Part shown: one piece after another, positions 1 to 5,781 of the stretch
How the letters are laid out: the number at the start of each line of letters is the position of its first letter
How positions within the stretch are numbered: the stretch's first letter is position 1
Assembly (NCBI GenBank): GCA_902803455.1
Contig: CADCQC010000309.1
Coordinates: 1 to 14,523, forward strand
DNA: 14,523 nucleotides
Direction of reading: 5' to 3'
DNA from: an uncultured Prevotellaceae bacterium
Lineage (GTDB): Bacteria; Bacteroidota; Bacteroidia; Bacteroidales; Bacteroidaceae
The notes under the pieces: generated by a model
What the model was told of the DNA's origin: nothing
Databases searched by the model: none
Seen by the model: the letters and a program-made list of their open reading frames with translations, nothing else
Position numbers and translations under genes: made by a program

Positions 1-153
1 AAGGAAAGTTTCGACAAGGAAATGGGTTTGGAATTTTCGGGAGAATATCTTAAGCCCGACACCATGGCCTATACCATCGAGGGTGACGTGCTCAAACTGA
101 TCAGCAAGAAGGACACCATCACCTTTAAGAGATTCGTCGCTCCAGAGAAATAA
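1..153 (+). CDS. C-terminal end of an unidentified protein (partial)
   Basis: An open frame enters from the left edge and ends at TAA 151-153, giving 50 residues. The visible part alternates short hydrophobic and charged stretches (for example YTIEGDVLKLISKKDTITF), which reads like the last beta strands of a small beta-barrel or lipocalin-like domain. This fold guess is weak and I do not recognise the family. The gene is followed after 34 bases by the DUF5715 lipoprotein gene on the same strand, so they may be co-transcribed. The start and any signal peptide lie outside the window. Confidence 0.6.
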   Translation, partial: KESFDKEMGLEFSGEYLKPDTMAYTIEGDVLKLISKKDTITFKRFVAPEK

Positions 154-187
154 ACAGAAACGTTTACTGACGTAACATCCAGACCGA

Positions 188-823
188 ATGAACAGGCGGA
201 ACAGACGTCTTATCACGTGGTGGGCATGGCTCGTGCCGTGCGTGGTGATCCTTCTCACGGGATGTGCCTCGCACCGCTCAGACGTGCCCACCAATTTCCC
301 TTTTCAGTTTAATGACAACAACCCCCACCAGTTGGCGGCTGCCAAGAAATATGGGATAGAACCCCTGGAGGACCGGTCGCAACTGAAAAAGGTGAAGCGT
401 AAACTGAGACTCATCGAGGATTGTGATTACTATGCCGTCGACCCGCTTACGCACTCGGTTCCTTATCTCACACCACAGGCGAAAAAACTGCTCAAGAGTA
501 TCGGAAAAGGGTTTCGCAAGGCGCTGAAAAAACACCGGATGGGCGATTATAAGATCATCGTCACCTCCGTGTTGCGCACCAAGGAGGATGTGAGAAAACT
601 CATGAAAGTGAACAGTAATGCCGTGGCCAACTCAGCGCACTGTCATGCCACCACCTTTGACCTGAGTTACCGCAGGTTCAAATATGTGGATGGTGACAAG
701 GAAGACCAGCGGCAACTGAAATACCTGCTCGGGGAGGTGGTGAACAAACTCCGGGAAAAGGGTAAATGCTCCGTGAGATATGAGACCAAACAGACTTGCT
801 TGCACATCACTGTCAATCAATAG
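188..823 (+). CDS. DUF5715 family lipoprotein, M15 peptidase-like fold
   Basis: This 211-residue protein begins with a basic N-terminus, a hydrophobic segment and a lipobox ending LLTGC, so Cys26 is the likely lipidated residue and the protein is probably anchored in the cell envelope. The C-terminal half resembles VanY/D-Ala-D-Ala carboxypeptidase-type M15 peptidases: an SxxR motif (R130), then SAH...D with His151 and Asp158 spaced as the first two zinc ligands, and a late His206 in CLHITV as a possible third ligand. The M15 catalytic glutamate, normally three residues before the last histidine in an ExWH motif, is absent; Thr203 is there instead. DUF5715 is the family this fits, from memory. 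A role in peptidoglycan binding or trimming is plausible, but activity is uncertain. The TonB-domain gene starts four bases after the stop, suggesting an operon. The stop codon is TAG. Confidence 0.82.
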   Translation: MNRRNRRLITWWAWLVPCVVILLTGCASHRSDVPTNFPFQFNDNNPHQLAAAKKYGIEPLEDRSQLKKVKRKLRLIEDCDYYAVDPLTHSVPYLTPQAKKLLKSIGKGFRKALKKHRMGDYKIIVTSVLRTKEDVRKLMKVNSNAVANSAHCHATTFDLSYRRFKYVDGDKEDQRQLKYLLGEVVNKLREKGKCSVRYETKQTCLHITVNQ

Positions 824-827
824 CGCT

Positions 828-1988
828 ATGATCCGTAGAATGACTTGTTTGCTGATGCTTCTTCTTTCCGTGGCAGGAGCCCAGGCTGCGAAGAAGGACA
901 TCGTGAGTGACCAGACACACAAATGTATCATCTCTTATGTGGAAGAGACACACCTGATGAAAAAGGGAAATGAGATCACTGTCGTCTCTCTCCTCCTGGA
1001 ATGGCCCGAAGTGCTCTGCTATTACTCCATGCCTCGCCTGCAGAAGTTTCTCTGTCAAAACGTCTTCGGTAATGAGTGCTCCTCACTGCAAGAGGGAAAG
1101 AAAGCATTCCTCAGTAAGATGGGTGAGGAGATCCAGACCATGCCCGACGAAAAGGGAGTGAAGGTGAAGTATATCAGTGCCACGCTCATGCAGGTGTATC
1201 ATGAACCGGGTCGCTTCATGTCATTCAGAATCGTCGTCCCAAAGCGGGATGGCAAACAAGTCTTTGCGGAGTATGCCGAGAATATCCTCTTCACTTACGA
1301 TATCGCTCATGATGAGATCCTGATGACCAAAGACATGATTGTCAGGTCGTTCCAGAAATCAGGTTCCAACAACGACCTTATGATCATGATGATGGAAAGA
1401 CACATGCCCGACATCGGCATGATGATTGATGGCAGCAACTTGCCCGACTATGCCTGTCTGATGGGCTATAAAGGCGGCATGGCGTTCAACCTCAAAGGAT
1501 CGGCCGACAGCAACGGTTTTGAGAGCTTCACGGTCGTCCCGATGAAAGAAGTAGGCATGGCGCTCACCAAGAAAGTAAAAAAACTCTTGGCCAGTCCGAA
1601 TGTGGTCAGAAAACCTGCCGTAAAAGAGGGGGAGGACAAAAAAACGACTTATACTGATGCCAATGGGGAACTTATCTATACTGGCGTCGATAATATACCC
1701 ACGTTTAAAGGTGGTAATGAGCAGTTGGTCCAATACATTCAACAACAGCTGGTGTATCCCGACTTGGAAACCAATCTCCATATTGATGGTAGGGTAGTGG
1801 TGGCTTTCGTCGTCGATAAGGAAGGACGGGTGAGAGATCCGCAGGTGGTGACATCTGTCTCCTCGGGGCTCGACCGCGAGGCGGTCAGGTTGATTATGGG
1901 CATGCCACAATGGAATCCCGGCACACAACAAGGCGTGCCGGTGAATGTGAGAATCAGCCTACCCGTGCATTTCAAATTGAAAAAGTAG
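828..1988 (+). CDS. Secreted protein with TonB C-terminal domain
   Basis: The frame is open from 780, but the start at ATG 828 gives a good signal peptide (MIRRMTCLLMLLLSVAGAQA) and a four-base gap to the preceding gene; the earlier ATG would overlap that gene and bury the signal. The predicted protein has 386 residues. From about F293 to the end it carries the Bacteroidetes TonB C-terminal module: FKGG near its start, a run of the type DGRVVVAFVVDKEGRV, then LDREAV and a C-terminal PVHFKLK strand. The middle (about residues 25-280) weakly resembles the DUF3298 region of RsiV-like proteins, a low-confidence guess. There is no proline-rich spacer and no membrane anchor other than the cleavable-looking signal, so it is not a classical TonB and may instead be periplasmic and bind partner proteins or peptidoglycan. 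It ends in TAG and converges on xth with six bases between the stop codons. Confidence 0.85.
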   Translation: MIRRMTCLLMLLLSVAGAQAAKKDIVSDQTHKCIISYVEETHLMKKGNEITVVSLLLEWPEVLCYYSMPRLQKFLCQNVFGNECSSLQEGKKAFLSKMGEEIQTMPDEKGVKVKYISATLMQVYHEPGRFMSFRIVVPKRDGKQVFAEYAENILFTYDIAHDEILMTKDMIVRSFQKSGSNNDLMIMMMERHMPDIGMMIDGSNLPDYACLMGYKGGMAFNLKGSADSNGFESFTVVPMKEVGMALTKKVKKLLASPNVVRKPAVKEGEDKKTTYTDANGELIYTGVDNIPTFKGGNEQLVQYIQQQLVYPDLETNLHIDGRVVVAFVVDKEGRVRDPQVVTSVSSGLDREAVRLIMGMPQWNPGTQQGVPVNVRISLPVHFKLKK

Positions 1989-1994
1989 AATGAC

Positions 1995-2762
1995 CTAAAG
2001 GCTGATGTCGAGTTCTACAGGACAATGGTCTGACCCCATGATGTCGGTGTGGATCTTGGCTTCGGTCACCTGCTCACGCAACCGGTTGGAGACGACGAAA
2101 TAGTCGATGCGCCAACCGGCGTTTTTTTCACGTGCACGGAAGCGGTAAGACCACCAGGAGTAAGTCACCTCATCTGGGTGCAGATGGCGGAAGGTGTCGG
2201 TGAAGCCCGCCTTCAGCCAGATGCCAAACTTCTCTCGCTCCTCGTCGGTGAAACCGGCATTGCGGCGGTTGGTCTTCGGGTTCTTCAGGTCGATCTCCTC
2301 ATGCGCCACATTGAGGTCGCCACAGACAATCACCGGCTTCTCACGGTCAAGGCGTTGCAGATAGGCCAGGAAGTCATCTTCCCAGCGCATGCGGTAATCC
2401 AGACGGCGAAGACCATCCTGGGAGTTGGGCACATAGACGGTCACCAGGAAAAACGTTTCCATCTCCAAGGTGATGACGCGTCCCTCGTGGTCGTGCTCCT
2501 CCATGCCGATGCCATAGGTCACACGAAGCGGTTGGTGACGGGTATAGATTGCCGTACCGGAATAGCCTTTCTTCTCGGCATAGTTCCAGTAGGAGGTATA
2601 GCCTTCAAACGACAGTTCCAACTGCCCCTCCTGCATTTTTGTCTCTTGCAGGCAGAAGAAATCGGCATCCAAAGACACAAAGGCATCGGCAAAACCTTTG
2701 GTGGCACAGGCGCGCAGCCCGTTGACATTCCACGATACCAGGCGGAGGTTCTTTCTTTCCAT
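1995..2762 (-). CDS. xth: Exodeoxyribonuclease III (AP endonuclease)
   Basis: The 255-residue product is a full-length member of the ExoIII/APE1 endonuclease-exonuclease-phosphatase family, which cleaves DNA 5' to abasic sites and removes 3' blocking groups in base-excision repair. Motifs appear in the expected order: SWNVNGLRA near the N-terminus, LQETKM with the metal-binding Glu40, KKGYSGTAIYTR, GRVITLE, TVYVPNSQ, CGDLNVAH with Asp149 and Asn151, TYSWWSYRFRAR, GWRIDYF with Asp220, and the terminal GSDHCPVELD with Asp245-His246. All key catalytic residues are present. It is cytoplasmic with no signal sequence. The gene lies 36 bases downstream of the DUF4840 lipoprotein gene on the same strand, and I see no separate canonical promoter in that gap. 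It ends in TAG, tail to tail with the TonB-domain gene. Confidence 0.97.
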   Translation of the reverse strand: MERKNLRLVSWNVNGLRACATKGFADAFVSLDADFFCLQETKMQEGQLELSFEGYTSYWNYAEKKGYSGTAIYTRHQPLRVTYGIGMEEHDHEGRVITLEMETFFLVTVYVPNSQDGLRRLDYRMRWEDDFLAYLQRLDREKPVIVCGDLNVAHEEIDLKNPKTNRRNAGFTDEEREKFGIWLKAGFTDTFRHLHPDEVTYSWWSYRFRAREKNAGWRIDYFVVSNRLREQVTEAKIHTDIMGSDHCPVELDISL

Positions 2763-2776
2763 TAAACGATGGTGGT

Positions 2777-2822
2777 TATCTTTTCCCTTTGAACAAGGTT
2801 ATTTCTTTCCTTTGAACAAGGT
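2777..2822 (-). repeat. 23-bp imperfect tandem duplication over the end of the DUF4840 gene
   Basis: Positions 2777-2799 and 2800-2822 are adjacent 23-base units matching at 20 of 23 positions; both contain CCTTTGAACAAGGT. The right-hand unit encodes the last residues of the DUF4840 protein (TLFKGK). The left-hand unit, downstream on the minus strand, would read TLFKGKR followed by a stop in its own frame, but it is one base out of phase with the gene. It is therefore a non-coding duplicate of the gene's 3' end. Confidence 0.85.
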
Positions 2823-3446
2823 AACCATGTTGATGGCGTAGCGGCTTTCGTCGAAGTAGATATCAGAGAAGAGCTGATAGACATCCATATTTCTTTCATA
2901 ATATTCACCCAGGCTGGAGTAGATGTAACTACTGTAGGCGGGGCGTATCTCTGTAGCCCCCTGCAACCGGATCTGGTGTTCTTTGCCTTCTTGATCTTTG
3001 ATGGTAAAAGTCAACATGGCCTTGTCGGTGGTAGGTACAGACCAGAAGGTGTAGTAACCTTGGGTGTTGTTGGAGTTGGGATAAAGTTTGATGTCTGACT
3101 TCAACGTGATGATGGCATCGCTGCTGCGGATCAGTTGTTTGGCATAGGGGGCGGGCATACCGTGTGACAGCACTTTCAAGGGAATTTGGATGGCGAGGGT
3201 GGAGTCTGCGGCAGTGATACTGGCATGGATATTCACCAGGGAGTCCATCGCCATCGTCGTGTCGTTGATGAAATAGAATTCCCCCATATAGTCACCCGCT
3301 ATGGCTTTGATCTGCATGGAGCGCTGCTCGGGAGTGAGTGTGAAAGTGGTATTGTTATCATCATTGCTGCTGCTGAGGCAGGAGGCCATCATAAGGACTG
3401 CTGAGCAGAGAATCATACCATAAAAAACTCTTTTCAACGATTTCAT
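2799..3446 (-). CDS. DUF4840 family lipoprotein
   Basis: This 215-residue protein starts with a basic N-terminus, a hydrophobic core and a lipobox ending MMASC at about residue 22, followed by a low-complexity Ser/Asn/Asp linker. This is typical of lipoproteins in Bacteroidetes. The mature part begins TLTPEQRSMQIKAIAGDYMGEFYFIND and continues as a largely beta-rich domain that fits DUF4840 as I remember it, a Bacteroidales family of unknown function. No catalytic motif is visible. The Ser/Asn/Asp stretch right after the lipidated cysteine resembles a surface-export signal, but I cannot establish localisation beyond membrane attachment. The upstream gap to folE holds a four-copy 24-bp repeat, and the gene's own 3' end is tandemly duplicated. 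It is probably co-transcribed with xth, 36 bases downstream. Confidence 0.82.
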   Translation of the reverse strand: MKSLKRVFYGMILCSAVLMMASCLSSSNDDNNTTFTLTPEQRSMQIKAIAGDYMGEFYFINDTTMAMDSLVNIHASITAADSTLAIQIPLKVLSHGMPAPYAKQLIRSSDAIITLKSDIKLYPNSNNTQGYYTFWSVPTTDKAMLTFTIKDQEGKEHQIRLQGATEIRPAYSSYIYSSLGEYYERNMDVYQLFSDIYFDESRYAINMVTLFKGKK

Positions 3447-3487
3447 AGGTTTTGTGTTTATTATTTGTACTTTATATATGTTGATTT

Positions 3488-3583
3488 CCGATTGATTGTT
3501 CTAAATGATTTCCGGTTGTATTTGCTGTGTTATTGCCGGATGAATTTGATGTATTATTGCCGGTTGTATTTATTGTGAAGACA
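3488..3583. repeat. 24-bp tandem repeat, four degenerate copies
   Basis: Units start at 3488, 3512, 3536 and 3560, exactly 24 bases apart. The two central copies are the most alike (CCGG-T/A-TG-T/A-ATTTG and then TGT...TTATTG); the left copy has CCGATTG in place of CCGGTTG and diverges further along, and the right copy matches only over its first half. The array fills most of the 144-base gap between the end of folE and the start of the DUF4840 gene, so it lies in the latter's upstream region. There are no spacers between the units, so this is not a CRISPR array. Confidence 0.75.
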
Positions 3584-3590
3584 GGACGGC

Positions 3591-4172
3591 TCATTCACCC
3601 CGCAGGAGGTTCATCAGTTCCTGACGCGTCTTGGCTTGGTTGAAGGCACCACAGAAGTCACTGGTGGTGGTGATGGCGTTTTGCTTCTCCACACCACGCA
3701 TCTGCATGCACATGTGTCTGGCTTCGATGACCACCATCACGCCAAGAGGGCGCAGCGTTTCCTGGATGCATTCCCTGATCTGCTGCGTCATGCGCTCCTG
3801 CACCTGCAGGCGGTGGCTGTAGATGTCTACCACACGGGCAATCTTGCTCAATCCGGTGATGCGCCCGTTGGGGATGTAGGCCACATGCGCCTTGCCGTAG
3901 AAGGGCAGCATATGGTGCTCGCAGAGCGAGAAGAAGTCGATGTCCTTCACGATGACCATCTGGTTGTAGGGCTCCTCGAAAAGGGCGTCGGTGAGCACCT
4001 TGTGCGGGTCCTGGCTGTAGCCGCGCGTCAGCACCTACATGGCTTTGGCCACACGCATGGGTGTCTTCATCAGACCTTCACGGCTGGGATCCTCGCCCAG
4101 CAGGCGGAGGATGTCATGGTAGTGTCGGGCGAGGTCGTCAAGACCCTCGCGGATATCTGTATCGTTGGTCAT
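3591..4172 (-). pseudogene. folE: GTP cyclohydrolase I, interrupted by an in-frame amber codon
   Basis: Read on the minus strand from ATG 4172-4170, the frame gives MTNDTDIREGLDDLARHYHD and onward to RVAKAM, then TAG at 4037-4035, then continues without shift through VLTRGYSQ to a TGA at 3593-3591: 193 codons in total with the amber at codon 46. The product would convert GTP to 7,8-dihydroneopterin triphosphate, the first step of folate and other pterin or deazapurine routes. The zinc ligands and active-site residues lie after the stop: C84, H86, H87 in LCEHHMLPF and C155 in HMCMQMRG, matching E. coli C110, H112, H113 and C181 with a constant offset of 26. A GTG directly after the TAG (4034) could restart a 147-residue protein, but no clear ribosome binding site precedes it and the N-terminal helices would be lost. 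The position is Gln in relatives as I recall them, so one C to T change would explain it. It starts ten bases after the SPOR gene stop. A sequencing or assembly error is an alternative. Confidence 0.85.
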
Positions 4173-4182
4173 GGAGAGGGAT

Positions 4183-4908
4183 TTAACGGTTGACGCTGAT
4201 CGTGGTCTTCACCACGCAGGCGTTTTTGTAGCCCTGTTTCTTGATTTTCTTCAGCACTTCGTTGGCGTCGTCCTGACGGCGGAAATTGCCGAAGCGGCAG
4301 CACCAGCGGGGGGAATAGAAGTGAACATAGACCGGTTGGCTCGGCGCATCGACCTTGATCTTAGCACCGATCTCTTGAGCCTTGGCGCGGTCCTCGCGTG
4401 TGTTGCCACCGGCAAACACCTGGATGCGGTAGCCCGACACCTTCTTGCTGTTGCTCATCACTTTCTTATGGTTGTCGCCAGTGACGGCGCTTTCTTCCAT
4501 CTCTTTGATCTTGCGCTCGCGGGCAGCCTTGCGGGCAGCACGCTCACGGGCACGGCGCTCGCGGTCGGCGGCCTCATCCTCACGGGTAGAGGGGCGCTCG
4601 CTGGTGCGCTCACTGCGCGAGCGGGTCGACATCTCGGCCTTCTCACGCTCACTCAACCGGTTGGCAGGCTCTTCCCTGCGGGCGGGTTGGTTGTCTTGTC
4701 TCGACTTGTCCTGATTCTGTTTTGCCGATTCCTGTTCCTTGTTCTTTCCGGAACCGTTGACAAGTTTGCTGATGTCTTCGCTCTGATTCACGGAGACTGA
4801 ACCCTTGCTCTTGTCGTCCTTCTGTAAATGGTCGAGGAACGACTGGGCGTGGGTGGTGACGGTCAGGCAGCAGACGGCTGCCAGGGTGGTGATGATTCTT
4901 CTCATCAT
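4183..4908 (-). CDS. SPOR domain-containing secreted protein
   Basis: The start is placed at the ATG-ATG pair 4908-4903 because it opens a clear signal peptide (MMRRIITTLAAVCCLTVTTHA, cleavage near Ala21). The open frame extends further upstream but that part overlaps tpiA and is arginine-rich nonsense. The 241-residue product has a long, highly charged middle (about residues 30-155) rich in Arg, Glu, Lys and Ser with a probable helical stretch of ERRARERAARKAARERK type. A C-terminal SPOR domain follows at about 159-238 (YRIQVFAGGNTREDRAKAQEI ... RFGNFRRQDDANEVLKKIKKQGY). SPOR domains bind denuded glycan strands of septal peptidoglycan, so a role in the periplasm at the division site is likely. 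Adjacent cysteines in RWCCRFGNF are unusual for the domain. It lies between tpiA and folE in a same-strand cluster. Confidence 0.9.
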   Translation of the reverse strand: MMRRIITTLAAVCCLTVTTHAQSFLDHLQKDDKSKGSVSVNQSEDISKLVNGSGKNKEQESAKQNQDKSRQDNQPARREEPANRLSEREKAEMSTRSRSERTSERPSTREDEAADRERRARERAARKAARERKIKEMEESAVTGDNHKKVMSNSKKVSGYRIQVFAGGNTREDRAKAQEIGAKIKVDAPSQPVYVHFYSPRWCCRFGNFRRQDDANEVLKKIKKQGYKNACVVKTTISVNR

Positions 4909-4933
4909 GATGGGGGTTGGTGTGTTGGGAAAA

Positions 4934-4968
4934 GGCATCCGCCGCGCCCACGACGGGCGGCGGATGCC
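4934..4968 (-). terminator. GC-rich hairpin between tpiA and the SPOR gene
   Basis: GGCATCCGCCG at 4934-4944 is a perfect inverted match to CGGCGGATGCC at 4958-4968, and C4945-G4957 extends the stem to 12 pairs with an 11-base loop. On the minus strand the stem is followed by only four U residues, so it is a weak candidate intrinsic terminator for tpiA. It could equally act as an attenuator or a 3'-end stabiliser that sets tpiA and SPOR-folE expression apart. Confidence 0.55.
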
Positions 4969-4982
4969 ATTGGATGACGGGG

Positions 4983-5741
4983 TTATTTCCAAGCGTCGAT
5001 GATGCCTTTGAAATCGGCTGCCTTCAGAGAGGCACCTCCGATCAGGCCGCCATCGATGTCGGGCTTGGCGAAGAGTTCCTTGGCATTGCTGGGTTTGCAA
5101 CTGCCGCCATAGAGGATGGTCGTGTCGTCGGCCACCTCAGCGCCGTAACGCTCTGCCACCACGCTGCGGATGTAGGCATGGATCTCCTCTGCCTGCTCTG
5201 CAGTAGCGGTCTTGCCGGTTCCGATGGCCCAGATAGGCTCATAGGCGATGATGATGCGCTTGAAATCCTCTGCGCTCAGGTTGAAGACGCTGCCCTCGAG
5301 CTCGGCCTTCACCACTTCGTTCTGCTGGTTGGCCTCGCGCTGCTCCGGACTCTCGCCGATGCAGAAGATCACCTGCAGGTCGTTCTTCAGGGCCAGCAGC
5401 ACCTTCTCCTTCAGGATCTCAGGAGTCTCGTTGTAATACTCGCGGCGCTCGGAGTGACCCAGGATCACATATTGTGCGCCGGTGCTCTTCACCATCGCTG
5501 CCGACACCTCACCGGTGTAGGCACCTTTCTCCTTGTCGGCGCAGTTCTCGGCACCCAGACCGATGATGTCCTGGTCGAGGATAGGAGCGATGCTTGCCAG
5601 ATGGATAAAGGGAGTGCAGATCACCACACCACAGTTGGGCTTGTCGGCATCGAGACAGCCTTTGAGTTCCTTTGCCAAATCGATTCCTTCTTGCAGGGTC
5701 ATGTTCATCTTCCAGTTGCCTGCTACAATTTTCTTTCTCAT
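4983..5741 (-). CDS. tpiA: Triosephosphate isomerase
   Basis: The 252-residue product is a complete TIM-barrel enzyme of glycolysis and gluconeogenesis that interconverts dihydroxyacetone phosphate and glyceraldehyde 3-phosphate in the cytoplasm. The catalytic residues are all present: Lys11 in GNWKMN, His96 in YVILGHSERR and Glu168 in AYEPIWAIGTG, which leads into the mobile loop 6. The phosphate-binding YGGS and GLIGGASL motifs lie near the C-terminus. Length is normal for the family. The ATG start gives MRKKIVAGNWKMN, the usual N-terminus. It follows the DoxX gene by 40 bases and precedes the SPOR gene, from which it is separated by 74 bases containing a strong hairpin. Confidence 0.98.
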   Translation of the reverse strand: MRKKIVAGNWKMNMTLQEGIDLAKELKGCLDADKPNCGVVICTPFIHLASIAPILDQDIIGLGAENCADKEKGAYTGEVSAAMVKSTGAQYVILGHSERREYYNETPEILKEKVLLALKNDLQVIFCIGESPEQREANQQNEVVKAELEGSVFNLSAEDFKRIIIAYEPIWAIGTGKTATAEQAEEIHAYIRSVVAERYGAEVADDTTILYGGSCKPSNAKELFAKPDIDGGLIGGASLKAADFKGIIDAWK

Positions 5742-5781
5742 GAATTTTTACTGTTTTGGTTTGTATGAAATAAAGTTGTAT

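Noticed and set aside
2049..2765. A 238-codon plus-strand open frame opposite xth.
   Set aside because: It mirrors a full-length ExoIII gene with all motifs intact and shows no recognisable domain, so it is a shadow frame.
3488..3583. A small CRISPR array.
   Set aside because: The 24-base units are directly adjacent with no unique spacers, the copies are degenerate, and no cas gene is present.
4035..4037. Genome-wide recoding of TAG to glutamine, as known in some gut phages of Bacteroidales.
   Set aside because: At least five genes here end in TAG at sensible places (823, 1988, 1995, 5782 and 7076), each next to or overlapping another gene, so TAG is a normal stop in this genome. The DNA also shows no phage genes.
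4165..4800. A 211-codon plus-strand open frame opposite the SPOR gene, with hydrophobic Ala/Leu-rich stretches.
   Set aside because: It arises from the Arg/Glu/Ala-rich coding sequence on the other strand and has no start context or family resemblance.
4909..5100. An N-terminal extension of the SPOR protein into tpiA.
   Set aside because: It begins at a non-ATG codon, overlaps tpiA, and would place the signal peptide 64 residues inside the protein.
4917..5768. A 283-codon plus-strand open frame opposite tpiA.
   Set aside because: The minus-strand tpiA is unmistakable, and the opposite frame is a by-product of its codon use.
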